A stretch of 54,855 nt of DNA from Pseudooceanicola batsensis HTCC2597 (GCF_000152725.1 NZ_CH724131.1:731655-786509), one strand, 5' to 3'. Shown: positions 43,176-53,693, counted from the stretch's first letter. The notes: generated from the letters alone by a model not told the origin. A program made the numbers and translations.

Positions 43176-44873
43176 TTACCGGTCACCGTCATCCAGCCGC
43201 CGAAAGACGGCCGGCAGACACTCGGGCAGATCCTCGGCTATCATCCCGGGCCCGAAGTCCAAAGCCGCCTCGACGTGCAGCCAGGCGCCGCATTCGGCGG
43301 CCTGCATCGCGCCGATCCCCCGCGCCATCAGCCCCGCGATGATCCCCGACAGCACATCGCCCGCGCCGGCGGTCGCCAGCCAGGGCGCCGAGCGGTCGCG
43401 CACCGCGGCATGGACCGCCGCCTCTCCGCCGGCCGCTGCGATGACCGTGTCGGCCCCTTTCAGCAGGACCACGGCCCGGGAGAGCGCGGCCGCCTCGCGC
43501 GCCGCGTCCACCTTGGAAAAGGCCGGACCGCTTGTGGCCTCCGACGCCGTCCACCGTTCCGCGACATCGGGAAACAGGCGCTTGAACTCGCCCCCGTGCG
43601 GCGTCAGGACCACGCGATCCTCGCGCACGAGATCGTAGAGCGCCGCGGGCGCCTCGGCGAAGGCGGTCAGCGCATCCGCGTCCAGCACCACGCGTTTGTC
43701 CGTCTCCAGTGCCGCCGCGACCAGATCGCGCGTCGCCGCCCCGACCCCCAGCCCGGGGCCGAGGCAGACCGAGACGATCCGGTCGTCCTCCAGCATCCGC
43801 CGCAACGCTTCCGCATCCGGCACTTCGCGCACCATCACCGCCGTGCTCTGCGCCGCGACCTCGGCCACGGCATCCGGCGGCGTCGCCAGCGTCACCAGCC
43901 CGGCCCCAGCGCGCAGCGCCGCCCGCGCCGCCAGGCGCGCGGCCCCGGTCCGCGCCGCGCCGCCGCTGAGAACGACGCAATGCCCGTGGTCGAACTTGTG
44001 CGCCGCGTGGTCCCGCTTGCCCAGCACCCGGGCCGGCTGCCAGGTGTCCCGGCGGTCCGCGACCAGGCGCGGCCCGACCAGCTTGCAGCGGATCGGGCGC
44101 GCCTCGCCGGATTGCGGGGCTCCTGTGGTCCGCCAGGGCTCCAGCCCGATGTCGATCACCTGCAGCGCCCCGCACAGCCGGGGTCCGTCGCCGATCATAT
44201 GCCCGATCTTCGGGCTGTCGAAGGTGACGGTCAGCGCGGCGAATCCCCGGCCTGCCCCGTATCCGCCGGGGGCGCCGAGTATCCGTCCGGAATCCAGGCA
44301 CATCCCCGAGGGCGCGTCGATGCAGACCACCGGCGCAGAAGGCGCGCCCGCATCCCCGAGGTGGTCCAGCACCGCGCGGGCCGCGCCGGTCACGGGCCGC
44401 GTGGCCCCGGTCCCGAAGAGCGCATCGATCAGCAGATCCGCCTGCCTCGGCCCGCCTGTCGCCGCCCTGAGCGCGTCCAGCGTCAGCGCGGCCACCTGGC
44501 CCGACCGGCGCCAGCGCTCGCAATTCTCGCGCGCATCCGGCGGCAACCGCTCGGGATCGCCCAGGCCCAGCACCGTCACCTGCCACCCCATCTCGTGCAG
44601 CAGCCGCGCGACGACATAGCCGTCGCCGCCGTTGTTACCCGGTCCGCAGAGCACCACCGCCCGCCGACCGGCAAAGAACCCTGCGTCCTTGGCGTGCGAC
44701 GACCCCGCGGCGCCCGGCCCCCGCTGTTGCAGCAGCTGCGGCCAGTGCGACAGAACGGCATCAACGACGCCCCGCCCGGCCCGCTCCATCAGCTCCAGTC
44801 CGGTCACCGCGCCGCTGTCGATGGCCCGCCCTTCGATGTCGCGCATCTGCGCCGAGGTCAGCAATTCGGTCAT
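43176..44873 (-). CDS. nnr: Bifunctional NAD(P)H-hydrate repair enzyme
   Basis: 565 residues. N-terminal epimerase domain (about 1-220; GPGNNGGDGYVVARLL, DALFGTG) converts the R to the S form of hydrated NAD(P)H; C-terminal ADP-dependent dehydratase domain (about 235-550; GPGLGVGAATRD, TPHGGEFKRLFPD, LLKGADTVI, TAGAGDVLSGIIAGL) restores NAD(P)H. Both active-site sets look intact. Divergent from glnB with 160 bp between; nnr next to glnB is an order I recall from related genomes. Confidence 0.95.
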   Translation of the reverse strand: MTELLTSAQMRDIEGRAIDSGAVTGLELMERAGRGVVDAVLSHWPQLLQQRGPGAAGSSHAKDAGFFAGRRAVVLCGPGNNGGDGYVVARLLHEMGWQVTVLGLGDPERLPPDARENCERWRRSGQVAALTLDALRAATGGPRQADLLIDALFGTGATRPVTGAARAVLDHLGDAGAPSAPVVCIDAPSGMCLDSGRILGAPGGYGAGRGFAALTVTFDSPKIGHMIGDGPRLCGALQVIDIGLEPWRTTGAPQSGEARPIRCKLVGPRLVADRRDTWQPARVLGKRDHAAHKFDHGHCVVLSGGAARTGAARLAARAALRAGAGLVTLATPPDAVAEVAAQSTAVMVREVPDAEALRRMLEDDRIVSVCLGPGLGVGAATRDLVAAALETDKRVVLDADALTAFAEAPAALYDLVREDRVVLTPHGGEFKRLFPDVAERWTASEATSGPAFSKVDAAREAAALSRAVVLLKGADTVIAAAGGEAAVHAAVRDRSAPWLATAGAGDVLSGIIAGLMARGIGAMQAAECGAWLHVEAALDFGPGMIAEDLPECLPAVFRRLDDGDR

Positions 44874-44895
44874 GAAGTTTTCAAACCGCCCATAA

Positions 44896-45372
<477 letters not shown>

Positions 45373-45400
45373 GGACATTCCAGAAAGAAGGAAAACGGGA

Positions 45401-46804
45401 ATGAGCAACAAGGTTCTCAAACTCATCAAGGACGAGGAGGCGGCCTACGTTGACATCCGCTTCACCGATCCCCGCGGCAGGCTTCAGCACGTGACGGTGA
45501 TGGAAGACCAGGTCGACGAGGATTTCCTCGAAGAGGGCTTCATGTTCGACGGCTCCTCGATCGCGGGCTGGAAGTCCATCGAAGCCTCCGACATGAAGCT
45601 GATGCCGGATCTGGACAGCGCGTATATCGATCCCTTCTATGCCGAGAAGACCGTCGCCGTGCATTGTTCGGTGGTCGAGCCGGACACCGGCGAGGCCTAT
45701 GACCGCGACCCGCGCGGCACCGCCGAAAAGGCCGAGGCCTACCTCAAGTCCTCCGGGATCGGCGATCAGGCCTTCTTCGGCCCCGAAGCGGAATTCTTCC
45801 TTTTCGACGACGTGAAATATTCCATGGCGCCGAACAAGGTCTCCTTCGAGGTCGATGCCGATCACGCCGCCTGGAACACAGACGCCGAATTCGAAATGGG
45901 CAACCTGGGCCATCGCCCGACCTACAAGGGCGGCTATTTCCCGGTGAACCCCTCGGACGACGGCCAGGACATCCGCTCCGAGATGCTGTCGACCATGAAA
46001 CGCCTCGGCATGAAGGTCGACAAGCACCACCACGAGGTCGCGACCTCGCAGCACGAGCTGGGCCTGATCTTCGACAGCCTGACCAAACAGGCCGACGAGC
46101 TGCAGAAGTACAAGTACGTCATCCACAACGTGGCGCATGCCTACGGCCGTTCGGCCACCTTCATGCCCAAGCCGCTCAAGGGCGACAACGGCTCGGGGAT
46201 GCACGTGAACATGTCGATCTGGAAGGACGGCAAGCCGCTCTTCGCCGGCGACAAGTACGCCGACCTCAGCCAGGAGGCGCTGTGGTACATCGGCGGCATC
46301 CTCAAGCACGCCAAGGCGCTGAACGCCTTCACCAACCCGGCGACCAACTCGTACAAGCGCCTGGTGCCGGGCTTCGAGGCCCCCGTCCTGCGCGCCTATT
46401 CGGCCCGCAACCGCTCGGGCTGCGTGCGCATCCCCTGGACCGAATCCCCCAAGGCCAAGCGCGTCGAGGCCCGTTTCCCCGATCCGTCCGCAAACCCGTA
46501 CCTCTGCTTCTCGGCCCTGCTGATGGCCGGTCTCGACGGGATCAAGAACAAGATCGATCCGGGCGAAGCCATGGACAAGAACCTCTACGACCTGCCGCCC
46601 GAAGAGCTGGCCGACATCCCGACCGTCTGCGGATCGCTGCGCGAGGCGATGGCCGAACTCGAGGCCGACATGGACTTCCTGCTGGCCGGCGATGTCTTCA
46701 CCAAGGACCAGATCGGCGGCTACATCGATCTCAAGATGGAAGAGATCGAAACCTACGAGATGACGCCGCACCCGGCCGAGTTCTTCCTGTATTATTCCTG
46801 CTGA
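45401..46804 (+). CDS. glnA: Glutamine synthetase type I
   Basis: 467-residue dodecameric enzyme forming glutamine from glutamate, ammonia and ATP. Motifs: [60 protein letters not shown] and the adenylylation site Tyr396 in NLYDLPPEE, so control by GlnE adenylylation is expected. ATG at 45401 follows AAGAAGGAAAACGGGA. Terminator at 46829 follows. Confidence 0.98.
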   Translation: MSNKVLKLIKDEEAAYVDIRFTDPRGRLQHVTVMEDQVDEDFLEEGFMFDGSSIAGWKSIEASDMKLMPDLDSAYIDPFYAEKTVAVHCSVVEPDTGEAYDRDPRGTAEKAEAYLKSSGIGDQAFFGPEAEFFLFDDVKYSMAPNKVSFEVDADHAAWNTDAEFEMGNLGHRPTYKGGYFPVNPSDDGQDIRSEMLSTMKRLGMKVDKHHHEVATSQHELGLIFDSLTKQADELQKYKYVIHNVAHAYGRSATFMPKPLKGDNGSGMHVNMSIWKDGKPLFAGDKYADLSQEALWYIGGILKHAKALNAFTNPATNSYKRLVPGFEAPVLRAYSARNRSGCVRIPWTESPKAKRVEARFPDPSANPYLCFSALLMAGLDGIKNKIDPGEAMDKNLYDLPPEELADIPTVCGSLREAMAELEADMDFLLAGDVFTKDQIGGYIDLKMEEIETYEMTPHPAEFFLYYSC

Positions 46805-46828
46805 TCCATCAGGACATGCCGGTAACCG

Positions 46829-46858
46829 ACGGGCGCCCCAGAGGGGGCGCCCGTTTCC
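46829..46858 (+). terminator. Terminator of glnB-glnA
   Basis: ACGGGCGCCCC-AGAG-GGGGCGCCCGT perfect 11-bp stem, followed by TTCCGTT. The T run is interrupted. Confidence 0.65.
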
Positions 46859-47028
46859 GTTCGGCACCTGCCGGCCGGCCGAAGACCAGGATCGGTGTCG
46901 CGCCCATACGGTCGGAACAAGACGTCGCGAACTTTTCCGAATGGGCGGATTTTTCCCGGCACTTCGACCCATTTCTTCCCCAATTCGGTCTCAGGCTGAG
47001 ATCACACAAAACAAGAGGGAAGAAAAAT

Positions 47029-47838
47029 ATGACAGCCGAGACACCGCAGGATGCGACCCGCTCAAGCCTTGTTTTCCAAGACGACTGCATGATCGAGATC
47101 GCCCCGCTGCGCGACCTTGCCCTCGAGGCGCTGGCGGCCTTCGACCTGAGCCCCGTGGCCGCGGACGACATGCATTTCGACTGGGTCCGCATCTACACCG
47201 GCCCGATCTCCCTGCGGGTGCGTATCGAAGACGGCGCGTGCGCTTCGGAAACGCTGCGCCTCCGGGTCGAGGTCGAGACGCTGCGCGAGGGCGAGATCGC
47301 ACATCCCCAGGCCGAGACTGCCATCCTGGCCGAGATCCTGTCGCTGTTCATCGAGCGCCTGGGCGGCGTCTGCGTCGACTGGGAGCCGGCGGGGCTGGAG
47401 ATCGGCGCCGCGCGGTTCCAGGCCGCCTTCACTCCGATGCGTCAACGCGGTCCCGACGAGATGCCGCGCGTCATGCCGCGGCGCGTCCGCCCGGGCTGGG
47501 CGCGGTCCGAGCCGATGACCACCAAGGCGCTGATCCGCACCCTTCCCGAAAGGGCAACGCTCGGCCTGCGCGACAGCGATGCGGCGCTGAGCGCCGTCTT
47601 CCGGATGGACGAGGCGGGGGATCCCGCCGCAGAGGCGACCGCGACCTCGGCCGCGCGCGCCGCCGGCTGGGTGGCCACGGCCTCGGTCGGGATCATGAAC
47701 CCCGCGCTCGGCATTCCGCTGGCGGCCTACAACGCGATGCGCGGCGCCGATGTGCGGCTCTCCACCCATGCCTTCGCGCTGACGGCCGTTCTCTCCGGGC
47801 TCGGCTCTCCGGCGATGGCCTACCTGTCGATGTTCTGA
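47029..47838 (+). CDS. Conserved-looking protein of unknown function
   Basis: 269 residues with good codon use and a clear ribosome site (AGAGGGAAGAAAAAT before ATG). No family recognised. The N-terminal half is acidic with a beta-rich stretch (HFDWVRIYTGPISLRVRI); the middle is Arg/Pro-rich (VMPRRVRPGWARSEP); the C-terminal 60 residues are Ala/Gly-rich and moderately hydrophobic (GWVATASVGIMNPALGIPLAAYNAM) and may associate with membrane. The 3' end overlaps the convergent DUF3445 gene by 19 bp. Confidence 0.7.
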   Translation: MTAETPQDATRSSLVFQDDCMIEIAPLRDLALEALAAFDLSPVAADDMHFDWVRIYTGPISLRVRIEDGACASETLRLRVEVETLREGEIAHPQAETAILAEILSLFIERLGGVCVDWEPAGLEIGAARFQAAFTPMRQRGPDEMPRVMPRRVRPGWARSEPMTTKALIRTLPERATLGLRDSDAALSAVFRMDEAGDPAAEATATSAARAAGWVATASVGIMNPALGIPLAAYNAMRGADVRLSTHAFALTAVLSGLGSPAMAYLSMF

Positions 47839-48572
47839 GCAGAGGCGAGCGGCACAACGAACGTGTGGATGCCGAAGACCACCGCCGCGCTGTGCGGCAG
47901 CCGCAGGATCGTCTGGCGTTCGGAGCGCAGATAGGCCTGGTCCTTCTCGGCCCCGTACTTCTGCTCGCCTTCATGACGGGGCTGGAACAGCGACGGATCG
48001 ACATACCGGAGCGCGTTGAACCGCCACAGGGGGCGGCCCGCTTGCACACCGTCGAAGAGGCGCTGAACCCGTTTCGCGATGTCCCCGTCATACTCCGGAA
48101 CCGGGCGATGAATGCGGTTCAGGGGGCGGCCGATCTTCTCGGACAGGGTCCAGCCGGCGGGAAAACACAGGACCGCCGCCGTCAGAACGTGTTCGGCCCC
48201 GCCCTCGGGCTTCTGCATCACGCAGAGATCATCCTGAACCAGCCGCCCCGCGGTTCCCATCGGGTCCGTCCGGTCGATCGTGACCTCGACGCCGTCGGGA
48301 CGCCGGATCCGGGCGTCGCCGCACCGATAGCCGGGATCCGCCCGGACATGCGCCAGCACGACGTCCAGCAGTTCCTGCGCCGCCTCTTCCGCCGCGCCGG
48401 TCATCGCCAGCACCGCGTTCCGGCGGGTCAGGATCAAGCGGTCCCGCAGCGCCATCTGCGCCGCAAAGACCTCGTCCCGCAGGATCCAGTCCGCCGGGTC
48501 CAGCGGCGACACACCGGGCAGGCGTCTGGCCGACGTGTCATAGGGAATGCGGTCGTGCAGGATCGGGCTCAT
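47820..48572 (-). CDS. DUF3445 (heme-dependent oxidative N-demethylase-like) protein
   Basis: 250-residue DUF3445 protein. Family members include the alpha subunit of heme-dependent oxidative N-demethylase acting on dimethylamine. Characteristic block: LCFPAGWTLSEKIGRPLNRIHRPVPEY, plus RSERQTILRLPHSAAVVFGIHT at the C-terminus, with His residues that could ligate heme. No partner demethylase subunits are adjacent, but a dimethylglycine dehydrogenase-like gene lies 2.7 kb away, so methylamine-type substrates are a reasonable guess. Its last 19 bp overlap the end of the convergent gene. Confidence 0.85.
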   Translation of the reverse strand: MSPILHDRIPYDTSARRLPGVSPLDPADWILRDEVFAAQMALRDRLILTRRNAVLAMTGAAEEAAQELLDVVLAHVRADPGYRCGDARIRRPDGVEVTIDRTDPMGTAGRLVQDDLCVMQKPEGGAEHVLTAAVLCFPAGWTLSEKIGRPLNRIHRPVPEYDGDIAKRVQRLFDGVQAGRPLWRFNALRYVDPSLFQPRHEGEQKYGAEKDQAYLRSERQTILRLPHSAAVVFGIHTFVVPLASAQNIDR

Positions 48573-48706
48573 CCCGCCAGCTAACCCGGAACCCGGCGCC
48601 GAGACCAGAGCGCCGCACCCCTCACCTTCGCGTCAGATCGGCGGTGCGGGCTTGCGCGGGACAGGCGGGCCGCGACACAACAGGAGGAAACGACGAGGAC
48701 GGACCG

Positions 48707-49924
48707 ATGCCAAGCCGCAAGATCACATTCGAAGGCCATGACGGCCACCAGCTGGCGGCCCGCCTCGATCTGCCGGACGGCAGCGTCCAGGCCCACGCCC
48801 TCTTTGCCCATTGCTTCACCTGCGGCAAGGACATCGCCGCCGCCCGCCGAATCGCCCAGCAACTTTCCATCGGCGGCATCGCGGTGCTGCGGTTCGACTT
48901 CACCGGGCTGGGCCATTCCGAGGGTGAGTTCGCCAACACCACCTTCACCAGCAATGTCGAGGATCTGCGTCGTGCGGCCCGCTGGATGGCGGGCCAGGAC
49001 ATGGCCCCGGACATGCTGATCGGCCACTCCCTGGGCGGGGCCGCGATGCTCGCCGCCGCCCCCGATATCGCCGCTGCCCGCGCCGTCGTGACCATCGGCG
49101 CGCCGCATGATCCGGGGCACGTGACGCAGCATTTCAAGCCGGAAATCAGCAGGATAAAGAGCGAAGGTCAGGCGATGGTGAAGCTTGGCGAACGCACCGT
49201 TCCGATCGGTCGCGACTTTGTCGAGGACGTGGCCGGCCAGAAGATCGACGCCGCGATCCGTGACAGCCGCAAGGCTCTGCTGATCCTGCATGCCCCGCGC
49301 GACGAGGTGGTCGGCATCGACAATGCCGCGCGCATCTTCGAGGCGGCCCTGCACCCCAAGAGCTTTGTCACCCTCGACGATGCCGACCACCTGCTCAGCC
49401 GGGCCGATGACGCGGAATATGCCGCCGACGTCATCTCGTCCTGGGCCGCCCGGTACCTCGATCTCAAGCCCGCACCGCCGCCCCCCGGCGCCCCCGAGGG
49501 CATCACCCGCGTCTCCGAGGCCGATCCCGGCGGGTTCCTGCAGGACATCGCCGTCGGTGAACGCCACCAGCTCGTCGCGGACGAACCCGAGGCCTATGGC
49601 GGCACCAATCGCGGCCCCTCGCCCTACGGGCTTCTGGCGGCGGGGCTCGGCGCCTGCACCTCGATGACCATCCGGATGTACGCGCGGCGCAAGGGCTGGC
49701 CTCTCGAACACGTCTCGGTCGATGTGAGCCATGACAAGGTGCATGCGCAGGACGCCGCGCCCGGCAGCGACGAACGGGCCGACCGGTTCACCCGCGCCAT
49801 TCGGCTCGAGGGGCCGCTGAAAGCGGATCAGCGCGCCCGCCTGCTCGAGATCGCGGACCGCTGCCCGGTGCACCGCACGCTGGAACGCTCGTCGCAGATC
49901 GTCACGACGCTGGTCGGGGATTAG
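48707..49924 (+). CDS. Alpha/beta hydrolase-OsmC fusion protein
   Basis: 405 residues joining two enzymes. Residues about 1-255 form an alpha/beta hydrolase with nucleophile Ser in GHSLGGAAML and a DDADHLL end; residues about 260-400 form an OsmC/Ohr-like domain with the peroxide-reactive Cys in GLGACTSMTIRMY and the second Cys in DRCPVHRTLE. The OsmC part would reduce organic hydroperoxides; the hydrolase may release acyl or peroxy-ester products. The fusion is found in other proteobacteria. ATG at 48707 (MPSRKITFEG) has GAGGACGG upstream. It shares its 3' end with the convergent DUF2254 gene (4-bp overlap). Confidence 0.92.
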   Translation: MPSRKITFEGHDGHQLAARLDLPDGSVQAHALFAHCFTCGKDIAAARRIAQQLSIGGIAVLRFDFTGLGHSEGEFANTTFTSNVEDLRRAARWMAGQDMAPDMLIGHSLGGAAMLAAAPDIAAARAVVTIGAPHDPGHVTQHFKPEISRIKSEGQAMVKLGERTVPIGRDFVEDVAGQKIDAAIRDSRKALLILHAPRDEVVGIDNAARIFEAALHPKSFVTLDDADHLLSRADDAEYAADVISSWAARYLDLKPAPPPPGAPEGITRVSEADPGGFLQDIAVGERHQLVADEPEAYGGTNRGPSPYGLLAAGLGACTSMTIRMYARRKGWPLEHVSVDVSHDKVHAQDAAPGSDERADRFTRAIRLEGPLKADQRARLLEIADRCPVHRTLERSSQIVTTLVGD

Positions 49925-51114
49925 CCCGAAAGATCAAGCGGATCCCGCGTCTCGGCCCGGCCCAGGGCGTCGCGCAGGATCCGCGCGCCTTCGACGATCT
50001 GGCGATCCGGGTGCTTCGACAGGACGTCCAGCGATCCGTTCAGCGCCACCACGACCTCGGGATGCCCGGTGCCCGCCCGCGCGATGGCCCCCAGGCTTTC
50101 GCGCATCAGGTCCACCCTGTTCAGGTCGGGAACGTAGAGCCGGTCGTGCAGAATTTCCCTCGGGCCCTTGGCGACTTCGTGTCCCAGCAGGACCCGGGCG
50201 ATCCGCCGTGTCATGTCCACCGCGGTGCCGGGATCGTTGATGCCGGGCGACAGGGCCCGCTGCGCGATCTCGGTCAGGTTCAGGATCGAGAACCCCGGAT
50301 CCTGCACATAGTTGCGCAAGGACCCGATCGAGACGTTCCGCGTCAGCCCCTCGGCACAGTCTCCTCGCACCCAACCCAGCACCTCGCCCCGATGCACGAA
50401 CCCCCCGACCTGAACGGCGAGATGGATTTCGCCATCGGCCTTCTCGGCCGCGTCCTGCAGAAGATCCTGGTAGATCTGCTGGACATAGCCGGTGCGGTCG
50501 GCAATCACCGGCGTCAGGTCCTCTATGGCCGCGGAATTGAAGGGTTTCCCCCCCAGCGAGGGGTAGTCGCAGCGCAGCGCATAGGCGTTGCGCGCCCTCT
50601 CCTCGGTCCGGCTGGCCGTCTCGATCAGGCTGCCCAGCAGTTCGAGGTGTGAAATCCAGCGGATGATGGCCAGCACGATCAGCGCCACGATCAGCAGGGT
50701 CACGAAGAACAGCACCACCAGTTCCTCGCCCTTGAAGACCTCGGTTTCGCGCAGGATGATTGTAATGACCGCATACAGGTAGGCCCCCACAAACGTCGCG
50801 AGGACGGTATGCGTGGTGGTATCCTCGAGCAGGATCTGATGGGCCCGCGGCGTCCACAGCGACGAGACCGAGCGATGCGAGGCCACCATCACCGTCAGCG
50901 AGAACGTGGTCACCGTCAGCATCGAGTTCGCGATGATCGACAGGATATGATCGACCGCATCCGCGCCGATCCTGTCCCCCAGACCGAAGGGAATGAGACC
51001 CCCCAGCAGCTTTGCCGCGACGATGGCGATCACCGAAAACAGCGCGATCAGCAGGATCCGCACGATCAGGCGGCGCGAGAATTCGTGCATACGGCGCAAG
51101 AGGGCTGGCAGCAT
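49921..51114 (-). CDS. DUF2254 membrane protein
   Basis: 397-residue DUF2254 protein, function unknown. Four membrane helices in the first 170 residues (IVRILLIALFSVIAIVAAKL, MLTVTTFSLTVMVA, TVLATFVGAYLYAVITIIL, LVVLFFVTLLIVALIVLAII) are followed by a soluble domain with SPGINDPGTAVD, a strongly conserved family block. The start at 51114 (MLPALLRRMHEF) follows GGGGACG; MHEF at 51090 is an alternative. It is divergent from the FAD oxidoreductase gene. Confidence 0.9.
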   Translation of the reverse strand: MLPALLRRMHEFSRRLIVRILLIALFSVIAIVAAKLLGGLIPFGLGDRIGADAVDHILSIIANSMLTVTTFSLTVMVASHRSVSSLWTPRAHQILLEDTTTHTVLATFVGAYLYAVITIILRETEVFKGEELVVLFFVTLLIVALIVLAIIRWISHLELLGSLIETASRTEERARNAYALRCDYPSLGGKPFNSAAIEDLTPVIADRTGYVQQIYQDLLQDAAEKADGEIHLAVQVGGFVHRGEVLGWVRGDCAEGLTRNVSIGSLRNYVQDPGFSILNLTEIAQRALSPGINDPGTAVDMTRRIARVLLGHEVAKGPREILHDRLYVPDLNRVDLMRESLGAIARAGTGHPEVVVALNGSLDVLSKHPDRQIVEGARILRDALGRAETRDPLDLSG

Positions 51115-51197
51115 TGGAAACGTCCCCGATATGACGCGGCAACGGTAGGCCGCCCCCCGATTTCCGCAAGAGCCGAGACCGCCCGCCCGGTCTGGAA

Positions 51198-51209
51198 ACG
51201 ACATGTCGT
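51198..51209. promoter_or_regulatory. 12-bp palindrome in a divergent promoter region
   Basis: ACGACATGTCGT is a perfect palindrome, 67 bp before the FAD oxidoreductase start and 84 bp before the DUF2254 start. A repeat of its arm (GTCGT) follows at once. It could be an operator; no regulator gene is nearby. Confidence 0.35.
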
Positions 51210-51275
51210 GTCGTGAACATACTTGCCGCGTGGCGGCGGCGCCCCGAGGATCGGCCCAGACAGACGGAGGTCGCC

Positions 51276-53684
51276 ATGAAAACCACAACCCGTGTCGTCG
51301 TGATCGGAGGCGGCGTCGTCGGCTGTTCCGTCCTCTACCACCTGACGAAGCTCGGCTGGTCCGATGTGATGCTTCTGGAACGGGCCGAACTGACGGCCGG
51401 TTCCACCTGGCACGCGGCGGGCGGCTTCCACACGATCAACGGCGACACGAACATGGCGGCGCTGCAGGGCTACACGATCCGGCTCTACAAGGAGCTGGAG
51501 GAGATCACCGGCCTGTCCTGCGGCCTCCACCATTCCGGCGGCATCACCCTGGCCGACAGCCGCGACCGGTTCGACCAGCTGCTGGCGGAACGGGCGAAGC
51601 ACCGGCACATGGGGCTCGACACGCATATCGTCACGCCCGAGGAGATCCGGCAGATCGCGCCCATCACCAACACCGAAGGCATCATCGGCGCTCTCTACGA
51701 CCCGCTCGACGGACATCTCGACCCCTCGGGGACCACCCATGCCTATGCCCGCGCCGCCCGCATCGGCGGCGCCACCATCGAGACGCATTGCATGGTGCGC
51801 GAGACCAACCCGCGCCCCGACGGCACCTGGGACGTGGTGACCGACAAGGGCACCATCCATGCCGAACATGTCGTCAATGCCGGCGGCCTCTGGGCGCGCG
51901 AGGTCGCGGCCATGGCGGGCCATTACGTGCCGCTCCACCCGATGGAGCATCACTACCTCGTCACCGACGACATCCCCGAGATCTACGAGCGCGATACCGA
52001 GCACCCCCATGTCATGGATCCGGCCGGCGAATCCTATCTCCGGCAGGAGGGGCGTGGTCTCTGCATCGGCTACTACGAGAAGAAGCCGCGCGCCTGGGCC
52101 ATCGACGGCACGCCCTGGGACTTCGGAGCCGAACTCCTGCCCGACGATCTGGACAAGATCGGCGACTCCATCGAATTCTCCTATCGTCGCTTCCCCGTCC
52201 TCGCCACCGCCGGGGTCAAGCGCGTGATCCACGGCCCCTTCACCTTCGCCCCCGACGGCAATCCCCTGGTCGGGCCCGTGCCCGGCCTGCGCAACTACTG
52301 GTCCGCCTGCGGCGTGATGGCGGGTTTCAGCCAGGGCGGCGGCGTCGGGCTGATGCTGGCGCAATGGATGACCACCGGCGAATGCGAGCGCGACAGCGCG
52401 GCCTTCGACGTCGCCCGCTACGGCAACTGGATCGGCAAGGGCTACACCCGGCCCAAGGTGGTCGAGAACTACATGACCCGCTTTTCCGTCGCCTACCCGA
52501 ACGAAGAGAAACCGGCCGCGCGTCCCCTGCGCCGCACCCCGATGTGGGATGTCTTCGACGGCATGGGGGCGGTCTGGGGCCATCAATACGGTCTCGAGGT
52601 CGTCAACTACTTCGCCGAAGGCGACGAGCCGCGCCACGAAACCCCCTCCTTCCGCCGCTCCAACGCCTTCGGGGCGACGGGCCGGGAATGCCGCGCCGTG
52701 CGCGAGGCGGTCGGCATCAACGAGATCCACAACTTCGGCAAATACAGCGTTACCGGCCCCGGCGCCCGGGACTGGCTCGACCACGTCATGGCCGGCCGCG
52801 TGCCGCCGCCCGGCCGGATCGGCCTGAGCCCGATGCTCTCGCCCTCGGGCCGCATCATCGGCGATTTCACCATAGCCTGCCTCGGCGAGGAGAACTTCCG
52901 CCTCACCGCCTCCTACGGCGCCCAGGCCTACCATTTCAGATGGTTCATGAACAACATGAAGCCCGGCGTGCAAGTGACTAATATCTCGGACAGACTAACC
53001 GGGTTCCAGATCGCCGGTCCGCGGGCGAGAGAGGTCCTGCAGGCCTGCACCCGAGCGGATGTCTCGGAGATGAGGTTCCTCGATGTCCGCCCCCTGACGC
53101 TCGGCATGATCGACGGCCTCGTCCAGCGCGTCAGCTACACCGGCGATCTCGGGTATGAGATCTACTGCGACCCGATGGAACAGCGCACCCTCTGGGACCT
53201 GCTCTGGTCCGCCGGCCAGTCCTTCGGCATGAGACCCTTCGGCATGCGGGCGATGATGTCGCTGCGCCTCGACCGGCATTTCGGCGCCTGGCTGCGGGAG
53301 TATTCGCCCGACTATACACCCGCCGAAACGGGCCTGGAGCGTTTCATCGCCTGGAAGAAACCCACCGAGTTCATAGGCCGCGCCGCGGCGGAGAAGGCCC
53401 GCGCCCAAGGCCCGGCCCGCCGGCTCTGCATGTTCGACATCGAGGCCGAGGATGCCGATGTGATGGGCGACGAACCGCTCTGGATCAACGGCGAGGTCGC
53501 GGGATTCTGCACCTCGGGCGGCTATTCCCACCATCTCGGCAGGTCCATGGCCCATGCCTTCGTGCCCACGCCCCTGATCGCCCCCGGCCTCGAAGCCGAG
53601 ATCGAGGTGCTGGGCGTGCGCCGCCGGGCGCACCGGATCGATGCACCGCTCTTCGATGCTGACGGGGCCCGCATGCGCGGCTAG
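51276..53684 (+). CDS. Dimethylglycine/sarcosine dehydrogenase-like FAD-GcvT fusion
   Basis: 802-residue flavoprotein fused to a folate-binding GcvT-like half. N-terminal VVVIGGGVVGCSVLYHL binds FAD; GSTWHAAGG holds the His that carries covalent FAD in dimethylglycine dehydrogenases. The C-terminal half (about 420-800) is aminomethyltransferase-like (FGKYSVTGPGARDWLDHV, YTGDLGYEIY, LRLDRHFGAW), where tetrahydrofolate would take up the methylene group. Family members oxidise dimethylglycine, sarcosine or related N-methyl compounds; Roseobacters carry several paralogues, so the exact substrate is open. ATG at 51276 has GGAGG upstream. Confidence 0.92.
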   Translation: MKTTTRVVVIGGGVVGCSVLYHLTKLGWSDVMLLERAELTAGSTWHAAGGFHTINGDTNMAALQGYTIRLYKELEEITGLSCGLHHSGGITLADSRDRFDQLLAERAKHRHMGLDTHIVTPEEIRQIAPITNTEGIIGALYDPLDGHLDPSGTTHAYARAARIGGATIETHCMVRETNPRPDGTWDVVTDKGTIHAEHVVNAGGLWAREVAAMAGHYVPLHPMEHHYLVTDDIPEIYERDTEHPHVMDPAGESYLRQEGRGLCIGYYEKKPRAWAIDGTPWDFGAELLPDDLDKIGDSIEFSYRRFPVLATAGVKRVIHGPFTFAPDGNPLVGPVPGLRNYWSACGVMAGFSQGGGVGLMLAQWMTTGECERDSAAFDVARYGNWIGKGYTRPKVVENYMTRFSVAYPNEEKPAARPLRRTPMWDVFDGMGAVWGHQYGLEVVNYFAEGDEPRHETPSFRRSNAFGATGRECRAVREAVGINEIHNFGKYSVTGPGARDWLDHVMAGRVPPPGRIGLSPMLSPSGRIIGDFTIACLGEENFRLTASYGAQAYHFRWFMNNMKPGVQVTNISDRLTGFQIAGPRAREVLQACTRADVSEMRFLDVRPLTLGMIDGLVQRVSYTGDLGYEIYCDPMEQRTLWDLLWSAGQSFGMRPFGMRAMMSLRLDRHFGAWLREYSPDYTPAETGLERFIAWKKPTEFIGRAAAEKARAQGPARRLCMFDIEAEDADVMGDEPLWINGEVAGFCTSGGYSHHLGRSMAHAFVPTPLIAPGLEAEIEVLGVRRRAHRIDAPLFDADGARMRG

Positions 53685-53693
53685 GCTCCGGCC

